In this document: positions 9,652-18,310 of the stretch, piece by piece | Layout of the letters: each line of letters opens with the position of its first letter | How positions within the stretch are numbered: position 1 is the stretch's first letter | Source of the DNA: Maribacter sp. MMG018 | GTDB taxonomy: Bacteria; Bacteroidota; Bacteroidia; Flavobacteriales; Flavobacteriaceae | DNA: 64,000 nucleotides | Direction of reading: 5' to 3' | NCBI RefSeq assembly: GCF_018100785.1 | Contig: NZ_JAGJEC010000001.1 | Location: 1,116,001 to 1,180,000, forward strand | The notes under the pieces: model-generated | What the model was told of the DNA's origin: nothing | What the model saw: only the letters and a program-made list of their open reading frames with translations | The model's database searches: none | Position numbers and translations under genes: made by a program

Positions 9652-11469
9652 ATGGGTTTAGTGACCGCAAAGGAAGTAGCCAAGGCTATCAATTTATCCA
9701 GATATGGCTTCGTAGGTACTTTTATTGGTTGGGTGTTGATGAAGGTCACCAGAATTTCGGATATCAATAAATTTTATGATAGTATTTCTCATTTAGAAGG
9801 GGAACATTTCACGAAGGCCATTTTAGAACATTTTGAAATTGACTTTGAAATTCCAGAGGAAGATTTTAAAAGATTGCCAAAAGAAGGGGCATTTATAACG
9901 GTAAGCAACCATCCGTTGGGGGCCATAGATGGTGTGTTGTTGATGGATCTTATGCTCAAGAAGAAAAGCGACTATAAGATCATGGCCAATTTTCTTTTAC
10001 AGCGAATGCTGCCCTTAAAACCATATATTCTTCCCGTAAACCCTTTTGAAGATCATAAAGATGCGAAAAGTAGCATTGCCGGTTTTAAAATGGCTTTGCA
10101 ACATTTAAAGGACGGTCATCCTCTTGGTATTTTTCCGGCGGGTGAAGTGTCTACCGCTAAAGAAGGGAAGTTGATTGTGGACAAACCATGGGAAGAGGCG
10201 GCCTTAAAGTTGATACAAAGGGCGCAGGTACCGGTAGTGCCCATATATTTTCATGCTAGAAACAGTAAACTTTTTTATAGACTCTCTAGGCTTAACGATA
10301 TCTTTAGAACGGCCATGATTCCTTCTCAGGTCTTTTCACAAAGAAACAGGCCCATAAAGGTTCGTATAGGGCAACCTATCTCTGTTCAGGCTCAAAAAGA
10401 ACAAGAAAACCTGGAAGATTTTGGAGAGTTGTTACGAAAAAAGACCTATATACTTTCCAATGCCTATGAGAAAGAACGATTAATAGATCAAATACCTACT
10501 TCCTTAAAAATACCTAAAGCGCCCAAAAAAATTGCCTCGGCCATGCGTAAAGAGGTAATGTTGGGGGAAATCGAAAAACTAAGGGAAAAAGACTGCCGAC
10601 TTTTACAAAGTAAAAATTATGAGGTCTTTTTGGCAAAGGAGAAAGACATGCCGTTTATTCTTAAAGAGATAGGTAGACAGCGCGAAGTAACTTTTAGAGC
10701 AATTGGGGAAGGTACCAATAATGCTATAGATCTTGATAAATTCGACTCGTATTATTACCATCTCTTTCTTTGGGACGATACGGAACAATGTGTAGTAGGC
10801 GCGTATAGAATGGGAATGGGGTCTGAAATTTTCCCCAAGTATGGTATAGATGGTTTTTATTTACAAGATTTGTTCAGGGTAGAACCTGAGTTGTATGGGA
10901 TGATGAGAAGCTCTATTGAAATGGGGCGTGCATATATCACTAAAGAATATCAACAAAAACCAATGCCCCTCTTTTTGCTTTGGAAAGGAATTGTGCATAC
11001 AACCTTAAGGCATCCGGAACATAAATACCTTATAGGCGGTGTTAGTATCAGTAACCAGTTTTCGAACTTCTCTAAATCGTTGATGATAGAGTTTATGAAA
11101 TCGCATTATTGGGATCCGTACGTGGCACAGTATATAAGACCAAAAAAGGAATTTAAGGTAAAGCTAAAGGATGCCGATAAAGAATTTGTCTTTGACGAGA
11201 CGCAGGCAGATCTCAATAAGTTCGATCGTATGATAGATGAGGTAGAGCCCGGTAGTTTGCGGTTGCCTGTTCTAATTAAGAAATATATAAAACAAAATGC
11301 GAAGGTAGTGGCCTTTAATGTAGATCCCTTGTTCAATAACTCGGTAGACGGGTTAATGTACATTAAGATTGCCGATTTGCCCGAAAGTACGGTAAAACCG
11401 GTCATGGAAGAGTTTCAGGCCGAACTGGAGCGGAAAATGAACGAAGCGGCACATCAACACCAAGAATAG
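9652..11469 (+). CDS. OlsF-like bifunctional acyltransferase (PlsC + GNAT)
   Basis: This is a 605-residue fusion. Residues about 30-280 form a lysophospholipid/glycerol acyltransferase domain with the block NHPLGAIDG (an H-x5-D spacing) and FPAGEVST. Residues about 310-560 form an OlsB-like N-acyltransferase (GNAT) domain. The same order is known for OlsF, which makes ornithine lipids: the C-terminal domain acylates ornithine and the N-terminal domain adds the second acyl chain. OlsF activity has been described in flavobacteria. It acts at the inner membrane. I chose ATG 9652 over an in-frame TTG two codons upstream. It could be another bifunctional aminolipid synthase. Confidence 0.8.
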   Translation: MGLVTAKEVAKAINLSRYGFVGTFIGWVLMKVTRISDINKFYDSISHLEGEHFTKAILEHFEIDFEIPEEDFKRLPKEGAFITVSNHPLGAIDGVLLMDLMLKKKSDYKIMANFLLQRMLPLKPYILPVNPFEDHKDAKSSIAGFKMALQHLKDGHPLGIFPAGEVSTAKEGKLIVDKPWEEAALKLIQRAQVPVVPIYFHARNSKLFYRLSRLNDIFRTAMIPSQVFSQRNRPIKVRIGQPISVQAQKEQENLEDFGELLRKKTYILSNAYEKERLIDQIPTSLKIPKAPKKIASAMRKEVMLGEIEKLREKDCRLLQSKNYEVFLAKEKDMPFILKEIGRQREVTFRAIGEGTNNAIDLDKFDSYYYHLFLWDDTEQCVVGAYRMGMGSEIFPKYGIDGFYLQDLFRVEPELYGMMRSSIEMGRAYITKEYQQKPMPLFLLWKGIVHTTLRHPEHKYLIGGVSISNQFSNFSKSLMIEFMKSHYWDPYVAQYIRPKKEFKVKLKDADKEFVFDETQADLNKFDRMIDEVEPGSLRLPVLIKKYIKQNAKVVAFNVDPLFNNSVDGLMYIKIADLPESTVKPVMEEFQAELERKMNEAAHQHQE

Positions 11470-11470
11470 A

Positions 11471-11965
11471 TTAGTCCGTTCCCACTATCTTGCTTCTTCT
11501 TTCATACAATAGGTTGTCTACCCAGACCCCATGTAGTTTACCCACTTTTTCACGCTTGCCGATATACCTGAAACCAGATACTTCATGGAGTTTTATACTG
11601 CCTGTATTGGTAGGGAAGATTCCCGATTGCAATGTCCATATATCATCTTTTTCACTTTCCAATATCAAGTGGTTCATTAAGGTCTTTCCAATGCCCAGCC
11701 CTCGGTATTTTTCTCCTATATAAACACTTACTTCTGCTACGCCGCCGTAAACACATCTGCTAGAGACCGGCGATAGGGCGGCCCATCCGGCAATATCACC
11801 TTTGTAAAGAGCTGTAAACCTACAATTATTTAAATGGGCGGTGTCCCAATCTTTATAGAGGGGGACGTTGGTTTCAAAAGTGGCGGCCCCTGTTTCTATA
11901 CCCTGCTTGTATATTTTTGCGACTTGCTCCCAATCTTCGGGAAGCATTTCTCTTATTTTGACCAT
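11471..11965 (-). CDS. GNAT N-acetyltransferase, phosphinothricin-acetyltransferase (PAT) type
   Basis: The protein has 164 residues. The acetyl-CoA loop YRGLGIGKTLM follows EVSVYIGE, and the C-terminal GIFPTNTGSIKLHEVSGFRYIG is the signature of PAT/methionine-sulfoximine acetyltransferases. These N-acetylate toxic glutamate or methionine analogues, or L-amino acids more generally, in the cytoplasm. It is convergent with the OlsF-like gene, with one base between the stops. A perfect 18-bp palindrome lies 34 bp upstream of the start and may be its operator. Confidence 0.85.
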   Translation of the reverse strand: MVKIREMLPEDWEQVAKIYKQGIETGAATFETNVPLYKDWDTAHLNNCRFTALYKGDIAGWAALSPVSSRCVYGGVAEVSVYIGEKYRGLGIGKTLMNHLILESEKDDIWTLQSGIFPTNTGSIKLHEVSGFRYIGKREKVGKLHGVWVDNLLYERRSKIVGTD

Positions 11966-11999
11966 TGCGCCTAATTTTTATATTGGTTCGTTTGTTGTA

Positions 12000-12017
12000 T
12001 ATCGTAATATTACGATA
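12000..12017. repeat. Perfect 18-bp palindrome upstream of the PAT-type gene
   Basis: TATCGTAATATTACGATA reads identically on both strands. It lies 34 bp upstream of the ATG at 11965 and 12 bp from the terminator of the next gene. The size and position fit a dimeric repressor site, but no regulator gene is adjacent. Confidence 0.5.
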
Positions 12018-12028
12018 ATAGTAATTAT

Positions 12029-12060
12029 AAAAAAAGGTTGAATGAAGATTCAACCTTTTT
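12029..12060 (-). terminator. Terminator of the DUF4870 gene
   Basis: A 12-bp perfect stem (AAAAAGGTTGAA and complement) with a 6-nt loop sits just after the DUF4870 stop codon and has a T-run on the minus strand. The A/T-rich flanks make it work in either direction. Confidence 0.85.
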
Positions 12061-12065
12061 AATGA

Positions 12066-12506
12066 TTATAAGCTTTTAAACCAATCTTGGAATTGTTTTC
12101 CCAGACCTACTATCGGTACCATTTTTCCGTTTGCGGCATTTACCAAGCTTATGATGATGAGCACCACGCAGATGATAAATGCAAAACAACCTATAATGGG
12201 TATTATGCCCAATAAGAACCCTAGTATCCAAATGCCCAACGTCTGTCTTATATAATAACTACCAAATTCCGTTTTGTTTTGGCTGTTCATTATTAGGGCT
12301 ATGATCCAGCCGATTACGGTTATATGCGCTATAATGGCTACATTTTTTCCGCTGTCGGGATTGTTGGGGTCAAATGTTTGTTTTACATCTTCTTTTAGGT
12401 CCTTGGCAGCTTCCTCTGCCTTTTTTCCAAATTCTTTTGCTTCCTCTTTGGCTTTGTCAAAAGCATCTTCAGCTTTATCTTCGAAATCTTTTTTTTCGTC
12501 CGACAT
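12066..12506 (-). CDS. DUF4870/Tic20-like small membrane protein
   Basis: The protein has 146 residues. Residues ~4-42 are a Lys/Glu/Ala-rich amphipathic, probably coiled-coil segment. Residues ~53-73 (NVAIIAHITVIGWIIALIM) and ~88-125 form hydrophobic helices separated by FGSYYIRQ. This arrangement is the DUF4870 family, whose function is unknown; the long charged N-terminal helix is an added feature. It is an inner-membrane protein by prediction. It stands alone, with its own terminator. Confidence 0.75.
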   Translation of the reverse strand: MSDEKKDFEDKAEDAFDKAKEEAKEFGKKAEEAAKDLKEDVKQTFDPNNPDSGKNVAIIAHITVIGWIIALIMNSQNKTEFGSYYIRQTLGIWILGFLLGIIPIIGCFAFIICVVLIIISLVNAANGKMVPIVGLGKQFQDWFKSL

Positions 12507-12560
12507 TTCTATTGTTTTTTGGTGGTTAAATTTAGGTTAAAATTAAAGAATAAAAAGGCA

Positions 12561-12947
12561 TCATAAAAATGCTTTGTCAATGGGTTCCCATAATTCTATT
12601 TTGTTGCCGTCGGCATCTAAGATCCATCCAAATTTGCCGTAGTCATATTCTTCTATTTCTCCTATGACCGTAACACCTTCTTCTTTTAATGTCGTTAGTA
12701 ATTCGACTAAATTCTCTACCCTAAAGTTCATCATAAAAGATGATTTGCTTGGGTTAAAATAAGGAGTGTCGTCCTTCATGGGACTCCATTGTGTAGAGCA
12801 ATCGTTGCCCTCTTTGTCTTTCCACCAAAAAGTACAGCCGTACTGGTCTGTGTTTAGGCCCAAATGCTTATGGTACCACTCTTTTGTTTTGTCCGGATCT
12901 TTTGTTTTAAAAAAGAAGCCTCCCAATCCAGTTACCCTTTTTTTCAT
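12561..12947 (-). CDS. VOC-family (glyoxalase/dioxygenase-fold) protein
   Basis: The protein has 128 residues with the VOC beta-alpha-beta-beta-beta layout. The start GLGGFFFKTKDPDKTKEWY and the end AGN-KIELWEP type segment (DADGNKIELWEPI) are typical of small lyase- or binding-type VOC proteins. Substrate is unknown. I chose ATG 12947 because it gives a normal N-terminus and an ATGA overlap with the DUF1801 gene's stop. An in-frame ATG 12 codons upstream lies wholly inside that gene and adds an unlikely tail. Confidence 0.8.
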   Translation of the reverse strand: MKKRVTGLGGFFFKTKDPDKTKEWYHKHLGLNTDQYGCTFWWKDKEGNDCSTQWSPMKDDTPYFNPSKSSFMMNFRVENLVELLTTLKEEGVTVIGEIEEYDYGKFGWILDADGNKIELWEPIDKAFL

Positions 12948-13402
12948 GATTTGTTTATTTGTTTTTGATATATGTCGATCCATTCCGAGACCGATATTTT
13001 TTTACATAGTTCGCCGATAAGTCCGTAAGGTATGTCATCCAGTTTTTTAAACCGGACGCAGCTTTTGCCCATATCCAACTTGTGTTTGCAGTTTTTAGAA
13101 TATTCGGCAAGAAACCATTCCATTACCTTTTTGTCGGCATAAAGGCCTGAATGGTATAGGGCGATATAATTTTTTTGTGACGCTAAATTGATGAAGGGCA
13201 GGGGTAGTTCGGGGTTTACGTGATAACCGGATGCGTATATGGTATGTGGTACCACATACCCCAACATACCATAGCTTATTTGCTCTTCAAAACCCTGTGG
13301 TAGATTATTTAATATGGTAGCCCTTAATTTTGAAATAACTTTTTGCCTCTCTATCGGAAGTTGTTCAATATATTCTTCAGGTGAATCGGCTTTGTATTGC
13401 AT
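12944..13402 (-). CDS. DUF1801 domain protein
   Basis: The protein has 152 residues. The opening SPEEYIEQLPIERQ, the FEEQISYGMLGY block and the CVRFKKLDDIP block near the C-terminus are those of the DUF1801 (YdhG-like) family. These are small cytoplasmic proteins of unknown biochemical function. It overlaps the VOC gene by 4 bp (ATGA), so the two are translationally coupled. The pairing with a VOC protein is common in bacterial genomes but gives no clear role. Confidence 0.78.
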   Translation of the reverse strand: MQYKADSPEEYIEQLPIERQKVISKLRATILNNLPQGFEEQISYGMLGYVVPHTIYASGYHVNPELPLPFINLASQKNYIALYHSGLYADKKVMEWFLAEYSKNCKHKLDMGKSCVRFKKLDDIPYGLIGELCKKISVSEWIDIYQKQINKS

Positions 13403-13495
13403 ATTGAATGTTTTACCCCTGTTGATAGAAAGGTTGTCGTATGGCTTTTTGATTATATTTTTAGACTATCGGCTACACTGTATATAAAGATTGTT

Positions 13496-14440
13496 TTAAG
13501 CTACAAAATTATTTTTGATCTTGTCCACTACGGTCTGTGCCAATTTTACTTTGCTCTCTACTGTCCAGCCGGCCACATGTGGAGAAAGAATTACATTATC
13601 GGCATTGATCAGGTATTTAAAGGCGTTTGGAAGTTCGTCTTCTGTAAACATGTTTTCAAAAGAGGATTTTTCATATTCCAATACGTCCAATGCGGCACCT
13701 AATACTTTTTGCTCTTTTAATGCCTGTACCAGATCGGCCGTTTTAATGCACTTACCGCGAGCGGTATTTACGATCCAAATCGGTTTTTGAAACTTGTTAA
13801 GAAAATCGGTGTCTATCATGCCTATGGTCTTCTCGGTTTGGGGTACATGTAAGCATAATACATCCGTTTTTTGCTGTAGTTCCATAATGCCCACTTGACG
13901 AGCGTTTTCATCTTCTACCCCTCCTAGTATATCATAACAGATAACTTCGCTTACATCGAATCCTTTTAGTTTTTTTGCAAAGGCTTTGCCCATGTTCCCG
14001 TATCCGATAATACCTACGACTTTTCCTTCGAGTTCAATTCCTCTGTTACCTTCTCGGTCCCAAATTCCAGATCTAACTTCACGGTCCGCTTTGTTGAGGT
14101 TGTTAAATAAAGATAGAAGCATGCCCAATGCATGTTCCCCTACGGCATTTCTATTGCCTTCTGGGGCAGAGGCCAAAAAAATACCCAATGATTTTGCATG
14201 TTCGGTATCTATATTTTCTAGTCCGGCACCCAATCGGCCAATAAATTTTAAGTTTTTTGCCTTGTCCAAAAAAGAAGCATCTATGGTAAATCTACTTCTG
14301 ATGATCAGGCCGTCGTATTGTTCGATTTTATTTTCAATTTCTTCTTTAGACGAGGTGTAGTCCTCATCGTTTTGGAAACCTAATTCATTAAATTGTTCTA
14401 TTATTAAAGGATGGTTCTTATCTACGTGAAGTACTTTCAT
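13496..14440 (-). CDS. D-2-hydroxyacid dehydrogenase (phosphoglycerate-dehydrogenase-like)
   Basis: This is a 314-residue NAD-dependent dehydrogenase. The Rossmann loop is GIIGYGNMGKAF. The catalytic triad positions are visible as Arg in VNTARGKCI, Glu in ALDVLEYE and His in LSPHVAGWT. The family reduces 2-oxoacids or oxidises D-2-hydroxyacids such as 3-phosphoglycerate; there is no ACT domain, so it is the short form. I chose ATG 14440 because it gives MKVLHVD and an ATGA overlap with the upstream esterase gene; the frame continues upstream inside that gene. Confidence 0.88.
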   Translation of the reverse strand: MKVLHVDKNHPLIIEQFNELGFQNDEDYTSSKEEIENKIEQYDGLIIRSRFTIDASFLDKAKNLKFIGRLGAGLENIDTEHAKSLGIFLASAPEGNRNAVGEHALGMLLSLFNNLNKADREVRSGIWDREGNRGIELEGKVVGIIGYGNMGKAFAKKLKGFDVSEVICYDILGGVEDENARQVGIMELQQKTDVLCLHVPQTEKTIGMIDTDFLNKFQKPIWIVNTARGKCIKTADLVQALKEQKVLGAALDVLEYEKSSFENMFTEDELPNAFKYLINADNVILSPHVAGWTVESKVKLAQTVVDKIKNNFVA

Positions 14441-15183
14441 TTTATATTCCATATATTTTGGAGCCACTTTGTCGATTTTTTTAACTCTTCCGAATAGGCG
14501 CAAGCCTCAAAATGCGAAAGTCGCTCATTTTTTATAAAAGTAATATTACTACCTTTTTCTATACCACTGTTAATGTAATTTTCTGTTTTGGAAGCCAAAA
14601 ATAATTCATCTTTAGCTCCGTGAATGGCATAAACGGGAATTGAGATTTTTGTTTTAACGGGGTATGAACTCGCCATGGGTATGGCTGCTGAAAATAATTC
14701 GGGGTAGTGTTCTGCAAAGAACCAACTTCCATTTCCACCATTGCTGTACCCCATAATAGCTATCTGGGTTTTATCAATGTTCCAATATTTGATGGCCATA
14801 TGAACAAGTGACCGTATCTTCTCTATGTTATTTTCGGTGGTCCACAACTGTTCTTCGCCTTCGGGGCAAATTACATAGGCATTAAGCTCTTTAAGCCCGG
14901 GGGCTACAAGGCAATCGTGAAATTCCTTATAAGTGCCATAGTTTCCGGCGTAGTGAAGTGCTACGATCAATGGCTTTTTATTTTTTATGTCATCGGGGAA
15001 ACGTACTCTTGCCTTATATCTTTTGCCGTAATCGTTCATCAATGTAACATCCGATACCTTGTTGGCTTTCAATTTAATTCTTGAAAAAGCTTTAGCTGCC
15101 TTGTTTTGGCTTTCTTGGGATTGTGCGTCATATATGCCCGATACTCCAATTAAGAACAATAGGATGATACTGGCCGATTTCAT
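14437..15183 (-). CDS. Secreted alpha/beta-hydrolase (esterase/PHB-depolymerase-like)
   Basis: The protein has 248 residues. The N-terminal ~20 residues (MKSASIILLFLIGVSGIYDA) form a signal peptide, so it acts outside the cytoplasm. The nucleophile elbow is GYSNGG, the acid position lies near AIHGAKDELF, and the histidine is in SHFEACAY. The fold fits the dienelactone hydrolase/feruloyl-esterase-like branch. The substrate is unknown. It is translationally coupled (4-bp overlap) to the 2-hydroxyacid dehydrogenase. Confidence 0.78.
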   Translation of the reverse strand: MKSASIILLFLIGVSGIYDAQSQESQNKAAKAFSRIKLKANKVSDVTLMNDYGKRYKARVRFPDDIKNKKPLIVALHYAGNYGTYKEFHDCLVAPGLKELNAYVICPEGEEQLWTTENNIEKIRSLVHMAIKYWNIDKTQIAIMGYSNGGNGSWFFAEHYPELFSAAIPMASSYPVKTKISIPVYAIHGAKDELFLASKTENYINSGIEKGSNITFIKNERLSHFEACAYSEELKKSTKWLQNIWNIK

Positions 15184-15378
15184 ATTGTAAAGCTATTCGT
15201 CTAACTTAATATGTGCTAATTTCTAGAGTTATTTTAGAAAGAATGATTTCTTTTTTGAACTAGGGTCTTAACAAACTAAAAATAAGGTTTCTTTTATAAA
15301 GCGGACTACCAATATGAAACAATGTTCGGAACGATAAAATTTCTTTATCGAAGTGGTGATAACAAAATTACATACTGT

Positions 15379-16737
15379 CTATATACCCAGTATGACCTTG
15401 GCGATCCAAAAATAAATAAGAATTCCAAAGATGTCATTACTGGTGGTTATAAAAGGCCCGGTGGCAATAGCGGGATCTATACCTCTTTTATGTAAGAAAA
15501 GAGGTGTAAAGGTGCCTATAAAACCAGCGACCAGAATAACGGTGACCAATGATATGGATATAGCCAAAGAAGTAAGAAACTCACCTTTCCAAGACCAAGT
15601 GAACATTAATAGGATTACCGCTAATATAAGACCGTTCAATAGAGCCAAGAGCATTTCTTTTATAAGGCGATTGCTCACACTGCCCTTTAAGTCATCATTG
15701 GCAAGGCCCTGCACAATAATGGCACTGGATTGTACCCCTACGTTACCGGCCATGGCCGCAATAAGTGGGGTAAAGAAAAAAAGAACGGCATGTTTGCTTA
15801 TCAACTCTTCAAACCCTCCCATAATGGCAGCTGCGCTAACACCACCTATAAGTCCTAAGAACAACCATGGCAAACGAGCCCTGGTAAGTACCCAGATACT
15901 ATCGTCGGCTTCGACATCTTGCGATATACCTGCCGCCATTTGGTAATCTTTGTCGGCCTCTTCCCTAATTACATCTACAATATCATCAATAGTAATACGA
16001 CCTACCAAACGGCCTATTTCATCCACTACAGGTATGGCCTCCAAGTCATATTTGGACATGATCTTGGCGACTTCTTCGGGCTTTTCATTTACGTTCACCG
16101 AATCTACTTTCGGTATATAAACGTCGCTGATATGTGTTCTGGTAGATGTCGTCAATAAATCTTTTAACGATAGGCGGCCCTTTAACTTGTCTTCATCATC
16201 CACTACGTAGATGGAATGTACCCTGGTAACATTTTCTGCTTGTGCACGCATTTCTTTGACACATTTGAGCACATCCCAGTTTTCCCTGACCTTTACAAGT
16301 TCTTTGGCCATTAGCCCACCGGCAGAGTTTTCATCGTAACGTAAAAGGTCTACAATGTCTTTGGCATGCTCACGGTCCTCTATTTCGGAAATAACCTCTT
16401 GAACAATATCCTGTGGAAGCTCGGCGATAATGTCGGCGGCATCATCGGTATCCAGTTCGCCCAGCTCATCGGCAATTTCTTTAGAGGAAAGGTTGGCCAA
16501 GATCGCCTCACGAACATCTTCATCGACTTCTGTTAAGACATCGGAAGTTTTATCGCTGTCCAGTAGCTTTATAAGATAGGTGGCGTCCTCTTTACTTAGT
16601 TCATTGATGATTTCCGCAACATCGGCATAGTGCACCTCTTCCAATAGGGATGTTAGTTGTGAATCCCTTTGGTTTTCTATGAGCTCCTCTATCTGAGCGA
16701 TTAATTCGTCTGTTAATTTAAACGGTGTCATCTGCAA
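15379..16737 (-). CDS. mgtE: Magnesium transporter MgtE
   Basis: MgtE is a Mg2+ channel in the inner membrane, gated by cytoplasmic Mg2+. The 452 residues contain the N domain (about 1-130, superhelical, with repeated [19 protein letters not shown] segments). Two CBS domains follow (about 135-255), then five membrane helices (about 285-450) with the ion-path motif [12 protein letters not shown]. Length and order are typical. The start overlaps the ksgA end by 20 bp; a Met two codons in gives a 14-bp overlap. It is the last gene of the DUF4286-GGCT/ksgA/mgtE operon. Confidence 0.95.
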   Translation of the reverse strand: MQMTPFKLTDELIAQIEELIENQRDSQLTSLLEEVHYADVAEIINELSKEDATYLIKLLDSDKTSDVLTEVDEDVREAILANLSSKEIADELGELDTDDAADIIAELPQDIVQEVISEIEDREHAKDIVDLLRYDENSAGGLMAKELVKVRENWDVLKCVKEMRAQAENVTRVHSIYVVDDEDKLKGRLSLKDLLTTSTRTHISDVYIPKVDSVNVNEKPEEVAKIMSKYDLEAIPVVDEIGRLVGRITIDDIVDVIREEADKDYQMAAGISQDVEADDSIWVLTRARLPWLFLGLIGGVSAAAIMGGFEELISKHAVLFFFTPLIAAMAGNVGVQSSAIIVQGLANDDLKGSVSNRLIKEMLLALLNGLILAVILLMFTWSWKGEFLTSLAISISLVTVILVAGFIGTFTPLFLHKRGIDPAIATGPFITTSNDIFGILIYFWIAKVILGI

Positions 16738-17587
16738 TTTTCTTCGTCAACGCGATAAATTCTTGAACCGAAAGTTGTTCTGGGCGCTGGTCAAATATAG
16801 TATCTTCTTTGAGAATATCTGACAGGGCGAATGTTTTTAAACTGTTACGAATGGTCTTTCTTCTTTGGTTAAAAGCTGTTTTAACAACATTAAAAAGCAA
16901 TTTTTCATCACAATCCAATTCATAGTTCTTTTTTCTGATAAGGCGAAGTACACCAGATTGTACTTTTGGGGGTGGATTAAATACCTGCGGACTTACCGTA
17001 AACAGGTATTCGGCATCATAAAAAGCTTGTGTTAAGACGGATAGAATGCCGTAAGTTTTGTTTCCTTCCTTTGCACAGATGCGTTGGGCGACTTCTTTTT
17101 GAAACATACCTGAAAACTCTGGTACCTGATTACGCATCTCCAACATCTTAAAAACAATTTGTGTAGAGATGTTGTAGGGGAAATTGCCCGTGATGGCAAA
17201 TTGCTCTTTGCCGAACAAGGAGGATAGGTCGTAGTTGAGAAAATCTGCTTCTATGACCTTGAACGATCCTTTGCCGCCCATTACTTCTGGGTGTTCTAAT
17301 GAAAAACTGTGGTTTAGGTAAACGATGGAATCTTCATCAAGGTCCATGGCTACCAAATCGATATCTTGAAGTAATAGATACTTGGTCAACACACCGGTTC
17401 CGGGGCCGATTTCCAATACGTTTCTATAATTTTTTAGGGACAGTGTTTCCCCTATTTTTTGGGCAATACCTTCATCTTTTAAAAAATGCTGTCCAAGATG
17501 TTTTTTTGCCTTTACGGGGCTTTCGTTGGTTGATTCGGCTCTTTGCGAGTAACGATCTTTTTTTTGTTTCTTTCTCTTCTGTCCCAT
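16718..17587 (-). CDS. rsmA: 16S rRNA dimethyladenosine transferase KsgA/RsmA
   Basis: This SAM-dependent enzyme dimethylates two adjacent adenosines near the 3' end of 16S rRNA during small-subunit maturation. [11 protein letters not shown] and [11 protein letters not shown] (SAM-binding motif I) are present, with the catalytic block NFPYNIS and [12 protein letters not shown] in the C-terminal domain. I chose ATG 17587 (289 residues), 17 bp after the upstream stop. A longer frame to 17626 would add 13 residues inside the preceding gene. The basic KKQKKDR stretch before the fold is an N-terminal extension. Confidence 0.95.
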   Translation of the reverse strand: MGQKRKKQKKDRYSQRAESTNESPVKAKKHLGQHFLKDEGIAQKIGETLSLKNYRNVLEIGPGTGVLTKYLLLQDIDLVAMDLDEDSIVYLNHSFSLEHPEVMGGKGSFKVIEADFLNYDLSSLFGKEQFAITGNFPYNISTQIVFKMLEMRNQVPEFSGMFQKEVAQRICAKEGNKTYGILSVLTQAFYDAEYLFTVSPQVFNPPPKVQSGVLRLIRKKNYELDCDEKLLFNVVKTAFNQRRKTIRNSLKTFALSDILKEDTIFDQRPEQLSVQEFIALTKKIADDTV

Positions 17588-17604
17588 GTCATTATATATT
17601 GCGT

Positions 17605-18237
17605 TTATCGGGCCAGATATACCCATGCCTTTTTTCCGGAAACTAAAACTACCTCTTCACGTTTATAGGCTTCCCCCTCATATAAATCAGCCTTTTTCAA
17701 CTCTTCTTCCGTTACCGTATATACTTTTCCCTTGATAAAGTCTTTTGAGTTGCCTGTTGGCTCTAAGGTTGGGTAAAGACCTGCTACTTTTTCTTCGGAT
17801 ATTTTGTGATGGTGCAAAGTATCGTCGATTCCTCCTAAAAGTCTAGAAAAAACACCCATCTGTACTTCTTTTTCTTGTAGGGTGCCATAAGTGAACAAGT
17901 GGTGTGTGGCGGTATTACGATGTACAAAAAACTCGTCAACGATTTCTAATTCTGTTCTAAAAGAAACCAATTTGTCCGCAAAAAGTTTCATGGCGTCTTC
18001 TCGTAATCTAGAAGCGTCCTCTTCGTAATAGCGATTTAAAATTTCTTTGTCAGACACGGTATATTGTACAGAATAGGTATGGCCCCCGCTTTCTTCCTCT
18101 ACCAAGACCTTGGTCATTTTTGCACTCAAAAACTTACCTGTGGATAGTACTTGTGGAATATGAACGGTCTTCATCCAATGTAGCCACTCGTTGTGAGCGG
18201 AATCTTCAATGTTGGTAGTAACGTTATAAATATACAT
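17605..18237 (-). CDS. DUF4286-GGCT fusion protein
   Basis: This is a 210-residue two-domain protein. Residues 1-~105 ([18 protein letters not shown]..., ending ELEIVDEF) match DUF4286, a small Bacteroidota protein of unknown function. Residues ~112-210 (LFTYGTLQ..., then [13 protein letters not shown]) match the gamma-glutamylcyclotransferase/AIG2-like fold, with the YGTL substrate loop and the conserved Glu of the EG-x-Y-x-R segment. The C-terminal half may cleave gamma-glutamyl or related amide conjugates. It is the first gene of an operon with ksgA and mgtE. I am confident of both halves but not of a function. Confidence 0.75.
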   Translation of the reverse strand: MYIYNVTTNIEDSAHNEWLHWMKTVHIPQVLSTGKFLSAKMTKVLVEEESGGHTYSVQYTVSDKEILNRYYEEDASRLREDAMKLFADKLVSFRTELEIVDEFFVHRNTATHHLFTYGTLQEKEVQMGVFSRLLGGIDDTLHHHKISEEKVAGLYPTLEPTGNSKDFIKGKVYTVTEEELKKADLYEGEAYKREEVVLVSGKKAWVYLAR

Positions 18238-18310
18238 GGTATGTAATAATCGGTTTATTGTATTTGTTAATATGCATCGGATATTGGTGTCATTTTATAT
18301 AGAAACAAGA

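Noticed and set aside
13986-14360. 124-residue plus-strand ORF opposite the 2-hydroxyacid dehydrogenase
   Set aside because: It lies wholly over a recognised dehydrogenase with intact catalytic motifs.
15431-15946. 171-residue plus-strand ORF across mgtE
   Set aside because: It is a mirror frame of the MgtE membrane region; the opposite strand gives a complete, motif-bearing protein.
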